A stretch of 64,000 nucleotides of DNA. Origin: Hyunsoonleella flava. GTDB taxonomy: Bacteria; Bacteroidota; Bacteroidia; Flavobacteriales; Flavobacteriaceae. Below are positions 10,191 through 18,662 of the stretch, piece by piece; position 1 is the stretch's first letter; every line of letters begins with the position of its first letter. The translations under genes and the position numbers were made by a program. Where the stretch lies: NCBI RefSeq assembly GCF_004310325.1, contig NZ_SIRT01000002.1, positions 310,001 through 374,000 on the forward strand, in the 5' to 3' direction. Under the pieces are notes generated by a model. The model did not search any database, was not told the origin of the DNA, and saw nothing but the letters and a program-made list of their open reading frames with translations.

Positions 10191-11915
10191 CTATTTTATT
10201 CTGAATACGGGATATAATAAATGTGCTTCTTCATAATGCTTACTTTGTTTGTGCAACCAATCTAGCTGTGCATACCAATTATCTTTAAACTCAGATATAT
10301 CTTGTTTTCGGTGCTCAAATTCCTGTTTTAATTGAGGGTTGTTTTGAAGTAGTTCAAGTGCTTTGTCTTCCCAAACGTAGGGTGAAAATCCTTCTTTTTG
10401 CTGTAGAATGGTATCGAAAAAATTCCAATTAAAAAAGGAATCTGGAGCCTGTGGTTCTAGGGTAGCCATTAGATATCTAAAAGTGTTTTGATTGGTGTTT
10501 ATAAAATAATCACCTTTTGAGAATTGCCTATCTTCTTCAGATATACTTATTTTTACGTCATAGTGCGGATAATGTCCCTCGTAGGGCGACTTACGGGTTT
10601 TATAACCCTTAATACGATAGCTTTCTACTGTAATTATGCTGTCGTTTTTAAGCGGTATCATCTCCACTTCATTTAGTTTTAATAACGCAATAACATTATG
10701 CCAGCCTTGGGGAATAATGTATGCAGACGGAATTTCAACTTTCAATTTAGGTTCGTAGTAATTTTGGTAGTTCACTTCTTTTACAAAAGGTTTTGTCCTG
10801 TTATATTTTAATCTTTTAAAACCAGTAACCTCACTTGTAATTACATCGGCTTCATAACCTTTAAAATTTAATATTGAAGCTTTTGTGGTGTCTACTGCCC
10901 AATCCAAGGTATAGTACTTGTTTTTGTGCATCAATAAGGGCATTTCTTCTCTAATGGACTTGATTTTATCAGAATCAGAATCCGTAATTTTAATCATGCT
11001 TTTCAATATTTCATAAGTGCCTTCAACACGTTGTTTGTAGGGTTTGAGCATGTGCGTTTCTATCATCATACCTAATGTGTTGAAAAGTGTAGTGTAGCCT
11101 GTGGAATACCTAGGGTAGTCCATAAATTGCGAAAACCCTTGTTCAGGAGTACGGTTAAAAACATTTACATATGGTGTGATGTCCAAGTCCTTTTCGTTTA
11201 GTTTTTTTTCTAATTTGGGCATCATTTCAGTATGTAAATAAATACCCAGTTTATCACCCAATTTATTATGTTGCGTAAACAAATGTGTGAGCGTGTATTG
11301 GTAGTCCGCACCATTGCTTACATGCGTATCGATAAATACATCAGGTTTCAATAAGTGAAAAATTTCAGCAAAGGTCTTAGCATTTTTCGTATCGCATTTA
11401 ATAAAGTCCCTATTCAAATCATAGTTTCTTGCGTTACCTCGAAAACCATAGGCTTTTGGACCATTTTGATTAGTACGCGTGTTTGAATTTCTATTGAGAC
11501 TGCCACCAATATTGTAAATAGGAATACTCGCAATTACAACATTTTCTGGTATTTTGATATTGCCTTGTGCTAGGTCTCTAAATAACAGCATTGTTGCATC
11601 GATGCCATCAGGTTCTCCTGGGTGAATACCATTATTTATGAGTAAGATCCGTTTGTCTTCCCTGATAGTTTCATAATTGAATTCTGCATCTGGATTAAAA
11701 GTTACCAAATGTAAAGGCTTTCCAGCATCAGTTTCCCCGATAGCCTCCAGAGAAATTTCATTGTAAACTTCAGCGAGTTGAGAATAAAATGTGATAATCT
11801 CCTCGTAAGTTACCGTTTCTAGACCATTGGATGTCTCAAAACGGGTGCTAAAATCATAGTTCGGTGAGTTCTTACAAGCAAAACACAAAACAAGTATCAA
11901 TAAAAATTTTCTCAT
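10191..11915 (-). CDS. M14-family zinc carboxypeptidase, secreted
   Basis: Metallopeptidase of the M14 family. Zinc ligands His and Glu lie in NNGIHPGEPDG, and the third His in FIDTHVSNG. A catalytic Glu candidate is in MMIETHMLKPY. I start at MRKFLLILVLCFACKNS, a signal peptide ending in a Cys that could be lipidated, rather than at a TTG 114 bases upstream whose extra residues are not signal-like. The mature protein of about 555 residues is longer than a bare M14 domain; the C-terminal 250 residues are probably beta-rich. A similar layout is usual for flavobacterial M14 proteins. Confidence 0.85.
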   Translation of the reverse strand: MRKFLLILVLCFACKNSPNYDFSTRFETSNGLETVTYEEIITFYSQLAEVYNEISLEAIGETDAGKPLHLVTFNPDAEFNYETIREDKRILLINNGIHPGEPDGIDATMLLFRDLAQGNIKIPENVVIASIPIYNIGGSLNRNSNTRTNQNGPKAYGFRGNARNYDLNRDFIKCDTKNAKTFAEIFHLLKPDVFIDTHVSNGADYQYTLTHLFTQHNKLGDKLGIYLHTEMMPKLEKKLNEKDLDITPYVNVFNRTPEQGFSQFMDYPRYSTGYTTLFNTLGMMIETHMLKPYKQRVEGTYEILKSMIKITDSDSDKIKSIREEMPLLMHKNKYYTLDWAVDTTKASILNFKGYEADVITSEVTGFKRLKYNRTKPFVKEVNYQNYYEPKLKVEIPSAYIIPQGWHNVIALLKLNEVEMIPLKNDSIITVESYRIKGYKTRKSPYEGHYPHYDVKISISEEDRQFSKGDYFINTNQNTFRYLMATLEPQAPDSFFNWNFFDTILQQKEGFSPYVWEDKALELLQNNPQLKQEFEHRKQDISEFKDNWYAQLDWLHKQSKHYEEAHLLYPVFRIK

Positions 11916-12045
11916 GATTTCAACTTTGATGGCTAAAACTACAATATTTTTAAATGAGTACTTCATAAGAAAGTGGCAGAAATACTGGCAATTTTGTAAC
12001 TCATCCAATTTTAATTGCTTAATCTGCAAATTCTTAGGGCATTAC

Positions 12046-12075
12046 TTGTACGTCCTGTTTTAAACTGTAAATTTG
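12046..12075 (+). promoter_or_regulatory. sulP promoter (-33 and -7)
   Basis: TTG at 12046-12048, a 19-base spacer, then TAAATTTG at 12068-12075. This is a good match to the Bacteroidota primary-sigma promoter (TTG-N19-TAnnTTTG). The gene's ATG follows 18 bases later. Confidence 0.65.
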
Positions 12076-12093
12076 CAGCTTCAAAAACAAACC

Positions 12094-13707
12094 ATGACTG
12101 CATTTTTTAGAAAGCGCGCTAAAAACGCCAAAAACGATATTTTAAGTGGACTAACTGTGGCATTGGCATTGGTGCCAGAAGCTGTTGCGTTTGCATTTGT
12201 TGCAGGTGTAGACCCATTAGTAGGGTTATATGCGGCATTTATGATAGGATTAATCACCTCAGTTTTTGGAGGCCGTCCAGGAATGATAAGTGGTGCCACA
12301 GGCGCCTTAGCAGTAGTGATGGTGAGCTTAGTTGCCGAAGGAAATGCTATGGGAGAACCTTCAGAACAGTTGGGTTTATATTACTTGTTTGCTACCGTAA
12401 TTCTTATGGGAATTATTCAAATTTTAGCAGGTGTTTTTAAACTTGGAAAATTTGTAAGATTGATTCCACATCCTGTGATGATGGGGTTTGTAAATGGACT
12501 AGCTATCGTAATTTTCCTATCACAACTTAATCTTTTTAAAGATGCAAATGGAGACTGGTTTACAGGCTCAAAAATGTGGATTATGTTAGGTTTGGTGGCA
12601 TTAACCATGGGAATTATGTTTGGATTACCAAAACTAACAAAGAAATTGCCAGAAGCATTAATTGCCATTTTAGTGGTATCCGCCATTGTGATCTTTGGAA
12701 ATCTAGATGTCGCCACAGTGGGAAGTTTTATTCGTGATGGAGGTGGCGAAGGCTTAAAAGGTGGTTTACCACAATTCCAGACAGAGATATTTAATAAAGT
12801 GCCATTTAATTGGCAAACCATAAAGTTTATTGGGCCATACGCCTTAATTCTAGCGGCCATCGGCTTGATAGAATCATTGATGACCTTAAACTTAGTTGAT
12901 GAGATTACAGAAACTAGAGGAAATGCCAACCGCGAATGTATGGCACAAGGAGGCGCAAACATTGTCACAGGATTTTTTGGTGGAATGGGTGGTTGCGCCA
13001 TGATTGGACAATCATTGATAAATATAAAGGGAGGTGGAAGAGGCAGGCTTTCCGGTATTGTTGCTGCTGTGGCCTTATTAATCTTTATTTTGTTTGCATC
13101 CGGACTCATTGAGCAAGTACCTATTGCTGCCTTAGTTGGCGTCATGTTCATGGTGGTTATTGGCACATTTGCATGGAGTAGCTTTAGAATTTTACGAAAA
13201 ATACCGCTAACCGATGCTATTGTTCTTATAGCCGTATCGCTTATCACCGTTTGGAAAGATTTAGCCATAGCCGTAATCGCCGGTGTCATTATCAGTGCCT
13301 TGGTTTTCTCTTGGGAAAACGCAAAACGTATTCGTGCCAGAAAACGCATGAGGGAAGATGGTACTAAGGTTTACGAAATTTGGGGGCCACTTTTCTTCGG
13401 TTCTATAAAAGCCTTCAACGAAAAGTTTGATGTGAAGAACGACCCAGACAACGTAGAGATAGATTTTGTAGAGTCGCGCGTAAGCGACCATTCCGCTTTC
13501 GAAGCCATATACAATTTGGTAGAAAAGTACGAAGCCGCAGGAAAATCCATAAAACTAAAGCACCTTAGTGAAGACTGTAAAATACTGCTCCATAAGGCAA
13601 GCCCAAAGTTTAAGGAAGTTATCGTAGAGGATATTGACGATCCTCGCTATCACCTCGCTGAAAATCCAGAAGCGTTTACAAAACCACTGTCGGAGTATAA
13701 ACTTTAG
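12094..13707 (+). CDS. SulP-family anion transporter with STAS domain
   Basis: Inner-membrane transporter of the SLC26/SulP family. In bacteria these carry sulfate, bicarbonate or organic anions; the substrate is not readable here. About 12 hydrophobic segments fill residues 20-410. Family blocks include VALALVPEAVAFAFVAGVDP near the start and GGMGGCAMIGQSLINIKGGG in the middle. A C-terminal STAS-like domain follows from about residue 430 (YEIWGPLFFGSIKAF, then SRVSDHSAFEAI). The ATG was chosen because it lies after the -7 element, while the TTG at 12073 lies within it. Repeats follow its stop codon. Confidence 0.92.
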   Translation: MTAFFRKRAKNAKNDILSGLTVALALVPEAVAFAFVAGVDPLVGLYAAFMIGLITSVFGGRPGMISGATGALAVVMVSLVAEGNAMGEPSEQLGLYYLFATVILMGIIQILAGVFKLGKFVRLIPHPVMMGFVNGLAIVIFLSQLNLFKDANGDWFTGSKMWIMLGLVALTMGIMFGLPKLTKKLPEALIAILVVSAIVIFGNLDVATVGSFIRDGGGEGLKGGLPQFQTEIFNKVPFNWQTIKFIGPYALILAAIGLIESLMTLNLVDEITETRGNANRECMAQGGANIVTGFFGGMGGCAMIGQSLINIKGGGRGRLSGIVAAVALLIFILFASGLIEQVPIAALVGVMFMVVIGTFAWSSFRILRKIPLTDAIVLIAVSLITVWKDLAIAVIAGVIISALVFSWENAKRIRARKRMREDGTKVYEIWGPLFFGSIKAFNEKFDVKNDPDNVEIDFVESRVSDHSAFEAIYNLVEKYEAAGKSIKLKHLSEDCKILLHKASPKFKEVIVEDIDDPRYHLAENPEAFTKPLSEYKL

Positions 13708-13727
13708 GATTTAAGAATTTTTTATTT

Positions 13728-13812
13728 GGGCGTTACCACGCCACAGGCGCGGTCGGGCTTTCGGCAGTCGCTCTCTGCGAGGAGCTTCAACAAATGCCTC
13801 AATCCCTAACGC
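13728..13812. repeat. dispersed repeat family A, copy 1
   Basis: Runs from GGGCGTTACC to CCCTAACGC, with GCGTTA/TAACGC as inverted ends. Inside are GTCGGGCTTTC and the hairpin GCTCTCTGCGAGGAGC. Related copies lie at 30134-30209 (inverted), 50233-50311, 54413-54555 (inverted, interrupted) and 59341-59428 (inverted, different centre). It fills the gap after the SulP gene and could form RNA structure there. No protein is encoded. Confidence 0.8.
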
Positions 13813-13867
13813 GGGCGTGTTTGCTGGCTTGTTTTTTAACCTAAAGTGATGTTGTTTTTTAGAGAGG

Positions 13868-14006
13868 TTCGTTTACCGGCTACGTATATGGAAAGTTGCG
13901 TGTTTGTGTGCGAGGATTTTCCGAAGGAAAATCAGATGCAAGCAAACAAAGCAACTCACATTGGTTAAGCACAAAATAGCAATTTTTTATATACAATGTT
14001 GCCAAC
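13868..14006. repeat. left end of a hairpin-bounded lipoprotein cassette
   Basis: Starts with TTCGTTTACCGGC, which recurs inverted at 14651-14663, and ends with GTTGCCAAC, which matches the inverted GTTGGCAAC at 14603-14611. Between them is an extended imperfect hairpin around the perfect stem-loop GATTTTCCGAAGGAAAATC at 13915-13933, flanked by AGTTGC and GCAACT. The paired ends bracket the single gene at 14014-14598, an arrangement like a gene cassette. Confidence 0.65.
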
Positions 14007-14013
14007 AGTATTT

Positions 14014-14598
14014 TTAATTCAGTTGCGTATATGTCACATATATTAAATCCAAAAATAATTTCCGATATATAATTAATTGAAATTTTTCTTCTGGAATTTT
14101 ATTCAAGGCGTCAATCAAATACTTGCTATCACTTTTTAAATCTCCATAAGCTTCAAATTTGTTATATGCTAATACGAAATCATATTGCCAATTTGATTTG
14201 TCTAAAATTTTTAAAGGGTCAAATAGAAAGCCGTAACAAGATAAATAAGAGTTTATTGGAAATAACATATAAGGGTCAAATTCCAAATCTGACTTAAATT
14301 TTTCAAAAAATTCAGGACTTATTTCTTTTCGCCCTGCTTTTTGCAACAATTCCGAATAACCATTTTTACTTATTTTGGTCAAGTATTTTTCTTGTATCAA
14401 TGCGTTTTCAAGTAAACTATGAATATTCTGCTTGTAAATTAATTTCCCTTCTATTGGCGTAAACTCTGTTATCAGTCGATTATATTTGATTTCAGAGCAT
14501 AATTCAAATTTTTCGTCCGCAATTCGGTCGTCAGCATATTTGGTTGAACCACAAGCTGTGATTAAAAGCAGAATTATTATTTGAAGCAGTCTTTTCAA
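14014..14598 (-). CDS. small lipoprotein of unknown function, repeat-bounded
   Basis: About 194 residues with a lipoprotein signal: KRLLQIIILLLITACGS, where the Cys would be lipidated. The rest is mixed helical with many Tyr and Phe, and I recognise no family. No ATG is available. I choose the TTG directly before AAAAGACTG. A TTG four codons upstream lies inside the GTTGGCAAC end repeat. One extra T in ATATTG suggests an ancestral ATG, so the gene may be weakly translated. It is the only gene between the paired repeats. Confidence 0.6.
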   Translation of the reverse strand: MKRLLQIIILLLITACGSTKYADDRIADEKFELCSEIKYNRLITEFTPIEGKLIYKQNIHSLLENALIQEKYLTKISKNGYSELLQKAGRKEISPEFFEKFKSDLEFDPYMLFPINSYLSCYGFLFDPLKILDKSNWQYDFVLAYNKFEAYGDLKSDSKYLIDALNKIPEEKFQLIIYRKLFLDLIYVTYTQLN

Positions 14599-14602
14599 TA
14601 TT

Positions 14603-14663
14603 GTTGGCAACGAGACTTCGGATATGCGCCGTTGGTAATGGCTTATATCCGCCGGTAAACGAA
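14603..14663. repeat. right end of the hairpin-bounded cassette
   Basis: GTTGGCAAC at 14603-14611 and GCCGGTAAACGAA at 14651-14663 are inverted copies of motifs at 13998-14006 and 13868-13880. Between them GGATAT and GCC pair with GGC and ATATCC, giving an imperfect hairpin at 14620-14650. It is shorter than the left end. Confidence 0.65.
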
Positions 14664-14759
14664 GGTAGCTGAATTTTTTTACAATATCAAGTGTTAGAAA
14701 GTGTGGAATTTGTCATTAAGCATCTAAAAAGACTTGTGAATTAAAGCGCATAATTACCT

Positions 14760-15206
14760 TTAGCGTATCGGTCGTTTTAGGCGCTCCTTAACTATTTCAA
14801 AAGACTTTTTACTGGCGCGTTCCCAACGGTAAATATTATGTTTTTTGTCTTTGTTGGCTTCTTGTTTAGCTGCTCTGTCTCTAACTTCCTTTACCCAATT
14901 AAAACGTTTTCTGGTAATGGTAACAACTAAATCATCATTACATCCCAAAGCTTCCAAAGTATTTAAAGCTGCAATAGATACGTTTTGTACTTTATCATTC
15001 ATAGCTTTTAATAATACGGGTACGGAAGAACATTGTCCAGCATGCGCCAAAGCTTCTGCAGCTAGTTTTCTGGTATTGTAGTTACCATGTTTTAAGGCAT
15101 ACTCCAGTTTAGGTACATCTTTGATGTCCATCCAAAAAACAATAGTGCTTTCAGACGGCTGAATGATATTCAACTTGAAAAATAAGTATGTAATGTGGTG
15201 TAACAT
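14760..15206 (-). CDS. HEAT-repeat protein
   Basis: 148 residues. The middle carries HEAT/PBS-lyase-type helical repeats: LEYALKHGNYNTRKLAAEAL, then SVPVLLKAMNDKVQNVSIAA, then a third from LNTLEALG. The N-terminal 25 residues are hydrophobic without a clear cleavage site. The C-terminus is strongly basic (RWERASKKSFEIVKERLKRP). Such repeats are protein-protein scaffolds, and no partner can be named. It stands alone between the cassette and coaD. Confidence 0.7.
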   Translation of the reverse strand: MLHHITYLFFKLNIIQPSESTIVFWMDIKDVPKLEYALKHGNYNTRKLAAEALAHAGQCSSVPVLLKAMNDKVQNVSIAALNTLEALGCNDDLVVTITRKRFNWVKEVRDRAAKQEANKDKKHNIYRWERASKKSFEIVKERLKRPIR

Positions 15207-15355
15207 GGTGTGATGACAATTAGCTATTTATATGTAGCAAAATCAATCAAGACGTTACATGCTCCCTCACAAAGTCGTGGAGACGTAAAGAAAAACGTGA
15301 CTTTTTATTTTTTAGAAAATAATGAGAAATTCAACAATTTACACTGCGACTGCGA

Positions 15356-15811
15356 CTATTTCACCCTAACGCTATCTGGTACCAACTTCGTATAGTCCCC
15401 ATTATTTCTAATCACATCGCGAACAATAGAAGATGCAATATAGGAGGTGTCTGCAGATGTCAATAAAAAAATAGTTTCAATAGGAGCAAGGTCTCTGTTG
15501 GTGTGGGCAATAGCTTTTTCGAACTCGAAATCTGCTGGGTTTCTTAGGCCTCTTAGAATAAATTCTACATCATTTTTAAGACAGAAATCCACGGTTAAAC
15601 CTTCGTAGGTTACTACCTTTACCTTAGGCTCATCTTTAAAGGCGTCGATGATGAATTGCTGACGCTCCTCAAGCGAAAACATGTATTTTTTTGATGAATT
15701 AACACCAATGGCGACGATTATTTCATCAAACAGACGTACACCACGTTTTATGATGTCGAAATGTCCTAAAGTTAATGGATCAAAAGACCCTGGGAAAATT
15801 GCACGTTTCAT
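15356..15811 (-). CDS. coaD: pantetheine-phosphate adenylyltransferase
   Basis: Fourth step of coenzyme A synthesis, transferring AMP from ATP to phosphopantetheine. The nucleotidyltransferase motif PGSFDPLTLGHFD, the central LRGLRNPADFEFE and the distal YIASSIVRDV (in place of the usual ISSSxVRE) are all present. The 151-residue length is normal. Upstream lies repeat D with a possible -7 element, TATATTTG, at 15852-15859 on the minus strand. ddl is the next gene upstream on the same strand, but the repeat separates them. Confidence 0.95.
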   Translation of the reverse strand: MKRAIFPGSFDPLTLGHFDIIKRGVRLFDEIIVAIGVNSSKKYMFSLEERQQFIIDAFKDEPKVKVVTYEGLTVDFCLKNDVEFILRGLRNPADFEFEKAIAHTNRDLAPIETIFLLTSADTSYIASSIVRDVIRNNGDYTKLVPDSVRVK

Positions 15812-15814
15812 AAG

Positions 15815-15912
15815 CCCCTCTTAATCTCCCCTAAGGGGAGAAACGAATGCTCAAATATACAAATCTTTAACTAGGTTTTGAGTTCCTCTCCTTGGGAGGG
15901 GTTAGGCGAGGC
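15815..15912. repeat. inverted repeat pair, CCCCTC...GAGGGG type (family D)
   Basis: CTCCCCTAAGGGGAG at 15826-15840 is a near-perfect palindrome. A second, inverted element, CTCTCCTTGGGAGGGG, lies at 15886-15901. The two arms could form a large hairpin between ddl and coaD. The right arm runs into the last codons and stop of ddl. Confidence 0.7.
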
Positions 15913-16891
15913 TTTTAAGGCTTTCCTGTATCGCATTGTCAAACAAATCAGATAATGAAATACCAGCCGCTGCCGCCTGTTGAGGTAAAATACTTTCCTT
16001 GGTTAACCCAGGAACAGTATTCATTTCAAGTAAATGAGGTTCTCCGTCCTTAAAAATATATTCGCTTCTGGAAAAGCCTTTCATTTTTAATACCTCATAT
16101 ACTTTTTTAGCCAAAGCATTTACTTTTTCTTCTTGTTCAGGAGTTAGTCGCGCTGGTGTTATTTCTTGCGATTTTCCAAGGTATTTTGCCTCATAGTCAA
16201 AAAAATCGTTTTCAGAAACTATTTCAGTAATCGGTAAAACTTTAGTTTCTCCTTTATAAGTAATCACACCTACCGAAACTTCTGTGCCATCTAAAAAAGA
16301 CTCAATTATAATTTCATCATCTTCCTTAAATGCAGTATCAATTGCTGGTAGTAAGTTCTCCTTTTTATGAACTTTGGTTACACCAAAACTACTTCCAGCT
16401 TTATTGGCCTTTACAAAACAGGGTAAACCTACTTTTTTAACGATGGCATCTTCGTTTATAGCATCGCCAAGATTTACAAAATAAGATTCTGCAGTTTTTA
16501 TGCCGTAAGGCTTTAGAACACTTAAACAGTCACGTTTATTAAAGGTAATTTGTGCTTGATACATCGGGCAACTGGTATGTGGAATGCCCAATAACTCAAA
16601 ATATCCCTGCATGTAGCCATCCTCTCCGGGAGAACCGTGAATAGCGTTAAACACACAATCAAACGTAATTTTGAAACTATCCACATTAATAGAAAAATCA
16701 TTTTTGTCTATGGGAAACTCCATATCTTCTTCATCAACATATACCCATTTATCTTTAAAAATATGAATGCGATAAGGATTGTACTTTTCTCTATCTAAAG
16801 TTTCAAATACCACGTTGCCACTGGTTAATGATATTTTGTATTCACTGGAATAGCCACCCATGATGATGGCGATGTTCTTTTTATCAGTCAT
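15902..16891 (-). CDS. ddl: D-alanine--D-alanine ligase
   Basis: Makes D-Ala-D-Ala for peptidoglycan. ATP-grasp fold: N-terminal IAIIMGGYSSEYKISLTSG, then NAIHGSPGEDGYMQGYFELL, the ATP-binding KANKAGSSFGVTKVHKKE, IIESFLDGTEVSVGV, and the metal-binding HLLEMNTVPGLTKES. The 329-residue length is normal. Its last codons and stop overlap the GC-rich repeat D arm, so the C-terminal SLKSLA may be partly repeat-derived. It diverges from the PASTA gene. Confidence 0.96.
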   Translation of the reverse strand: MTDKKNIAIIMGGYSSEYKISLTSGNVVFETLDREKYNPYRIHIFKDKWVYVDEEDMEFPIDKNDFSINVDSFKITFDCVFNAIHGSPGEDGYMQGYFELLGIPHTSCPMYQAQITFNKRDCLSVLKPYGIKTAESYFVNLGDAINEDAIVKKVGLPCFVKANKAGSSFGVTKVHKKENLLPAIDTAFKEDDEIIIESFLDGTEVSVGVITYKGETKVLPITEIVSENDFFDYEAKYLGKSQEITPARLTPEQEEKVNALAKKVYEVLKMKGFSRSEYIFKDGEPHLLEMNTVPGLTKESILPQQAAAAGISLSDLFDNAIQESLKSLA

Positions 16892-16983
16892 ATATTTGTG
16901 TGCTCTTCATCTAAAAACTACAATAATTCGTATCTATTATAGTTAAGCTAAAATAATGATATAAACAGCAAAACAAAATATTA

Positions 16984-16991
16984 TATATTTG
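16984..16991 (+). promoter_or_regulatory. promoter -7 element for the PASTA-rluD unit
   Basis: TATATTTG, a full match to TAnnTTTG, about 20 bases before the ATG at 17012. No clear -33 TTTG was found. Confidence 0.55.
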
Positions 16992-17011
16992 TCTCACCGA
17001 AAAATCTTCAA

Positions 17012-17566
17012 ATGAGTTTCTTTAAGTTTCTGTTCAGCAAAACATTTTTAAAACAATTAGGTTTAGCCATTGTTGCCATTATTGTTTTATGCTTTATAAT
17101 GTTAAAAGTGCTAAAATCAATGACCAATCATGGCGAATTTGAAACGGTGCCAGAACTTAAAGGCAAATCTATTAGTGTGGCAGAGATAGAATTAAACGAA
17201 AATAATTTGGTTATGCAAATTCAGGATTCAGCTAATTTTAATCCAGATTATCCAAAGTTTTCGGTAATCGATCAAGAACCGGCTGCGGGCACAAAAGTAA
17301 AAGAAGACCGAAAGATATACCTAACACTTAATCCGTCCGGCTATAGAAAAGTTGAAGTGCCAGATTTAAGAGAGCGTACCTTTAGACAAGCCGAACCTAA
17401 TCTGGAAGCTTTAGGCTTTAAAGTGGGCAATATTACTTACGTGGATAACTTAGGAAAAGATATTGTACTGCAATTAAAATACAAGGGCAAGACATTAAAT
17501 CCAGGCGAAAAGCTACCAAAAACATCTAAGATTGATTTGGTTTTGGGTAATGGAAATCGCCCTTAG
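17012..17566 (+). CDS. PASTA-domain membrane protein
   Basis: 184 residues. A transmembrane segment lies around 13-35 (LGLAIVAIIVLCFIMLKVL), followed by two PASTA repeats facing the periplasm: first from VPELKGKSISVAEIEL, second from VEVPDLRERTFRQAEPNL. PASTA domains bind peptidoglycan or beta-lactam-like ligands in kinases and PBPs; here there is no kinase or PBP domain. The neighbours are ddl (divergent) and rluD 25 bases downstream. A cell-wall link with ddl is plausible but inferred only from position. Confidence 0.85.
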   Translation: MSFFKFLFSKTFLKQLGLAIVAIIVLCFIMLKVLKSMTNHGEFETVPELKGKSISVAEIELNENNLVMQIQDSANFNPDYPKFSVIDQEPAAGTKVKEDRKIYLTLNPSGYRKVEVPDLRERTFRQAEPNLEALGFKVGNITYVDNLGKDIVLQLKYKGKTLNPGEKLPKTSKIDLVLGNGNRP

Positions 17567-17591
17567 CATTAGCACAAACTAGTGCAACATT

Positions 17592-18617
17592 ATGGAAGAA
17601 TACACGCCGCAATTACCCGAGGGAGATAATCTTCACGAGCACCACACATTTACTGTAGACAAGGGACAAGCACCACTACGTATTGATAAATATGTGATGA
17701 ATTACATCGAAAATATCACACGTAGTAAAATTCAAAATGCAGCAAAAAATGGCGGTATTTTGGTAAATGGCGTACCCGTAAAATCCAATTATAAAGTAAG
17801 ACCTAACGATCATATAAAAGTATTGTTTCCTCATCCAACTTATGAAGCACTTTTAATAGGAGAGGATATACCACTAGATATTTTGTATGAAGACGATGAA
17901 CTGCTGGTGGTTAACAAACCTGCGGGATTGGTAGTGCACCCAGGCCATGGCAACTATTCGGGTACCTTGATTAACGGACTCATTTATCGCTTTGAAAATC
18001 TGCCAAATAATTCTAGCGAGCGTCCAGGATTGGTACATCGCATAGATAAAGACACGAGCGGTTTGTTGGTAGTTGCCAAAACCGAAAAAGCGATGGCACA
18101 TTTATCTTTGCAATTTGCGGAAAAAACGAGCGAACGTGAATATGTGGCTTTAGTTTGGGGCAATGTGGAAGCGGATGAAGGCGTCATTGAAGGCAATATT
18201 GGACGTCACCCTAAAAACCGACTCCAAAACACTGTGTTTTTAGACGAAGAAGCCGAAAAAGGCAAACCCGCTGTGACGCATTATAAAGTGTTAGAGCGTT
18301 TGGGCTATGTTACTCTAGTGTCTTGCAAGTTAGAAACTGGGCGCACGCACCAAATACGTGTGCACATGAAACACATTGGGCATACCCTATTTAACGACGA
18401 ACGTTACGGTGGTAACGCCATTCTAAAAGGCACCACATTTACAAAATACAAGCAATTTGTAGATAACTGTTTTAAAATTTTGCCAAGGCAAGCATTACAT
18501 GCCAAAACTTTGGGTTTCAAGCATCCTAAAACCGGAGAATTTATGCGTTTTGAAACTCCTGTTCCTGAGGATATAGAGGCTTGTGTAGAGAAGTGGCGTG
18601 GGTATTCTAAGTTTTAG
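17592..18617 (+). CDS. rluD: RluA-family 23S rRNA pseudouridine synthase (RluD type)
   Basis: Converts uridines to pseudouridine in large-subunit rRNA. An N-terminal S4 RNA-binding domain lies at about residues 25-85 (LRIDKYVMN, GGILVNG). The catalytic domain carries HRIDKDTSGLLVVAKT with catalytic Asp 152, LPRQALHAKTLGFKHPKTGE near the C-terminus, and CKLETGRTHQIRVHMKHIGH. The length of 341 residues is normal. It follows the PASTA gene by 25 bases, so it is probably in the same operon. A nearly identical copy of its last 100 bases recurs at 21594-21706. Confidence 0.93.
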   Translation: MEEYTPQLPEGDNLHEHHTFTVDKGQAPLRIDKYVMNYIENITRSKIQNAAKNGGILVNGVPVKSNYKVRPNDHIKVLFPHPTYEALLIGEDIPLDILYEDDELLVVNKPAGLVVHPGHGNYSGTLINGLIYRFENLPNNSSERPGLVHRIDKDTSGLLVVAKTEKAMAHLSLQFAEKTSEREYVALVWGNVEADEGVIEGNIGRHPKNRLQNTVFLDEEAEKGKPAVTHYKVLERLGYVTLVSCKLETGRTHQIRVHMKHIGHTLFNDERYGGNAILKGTTFTKYKQFVDNCFKILPRQALHAKTLGFKHPKTGEFMRFETPVPEDIEACVEKWRGYSKF

Positions 18618-18662
18618 CGTGTTTGGTTTATGCCATTTGTCTGCATATTTCTTAGATTTTGA

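Noticed and set aside
11916-12029. 38-codon upstream extension of the M14 peptidase
   Set aside because: The added residues hide the signal peptide that starts at MRKFLLILVL and the start would be a non-ATG codon.
12417-13349. 310-residue open frame antisense to the SulP gene
   Set aside because: It mirrors the codon pattern of the SulP transporter, is rich in Pro, Ile and Ser with no domain motif, and has no promoter. Shadow ORF.
13868-14663. Classical integron cassette with attC site
   Set aside because: No GTTRRRY core and no integrase seen; only the general layout fits. Kept as a finding of uncertain kind.
15210-15395. 61-residue open frame between the HEAT-repeat gene and coaD
   Set aside because: Overlaps the coaD 3' end, has no promoter and no recognisable domain.
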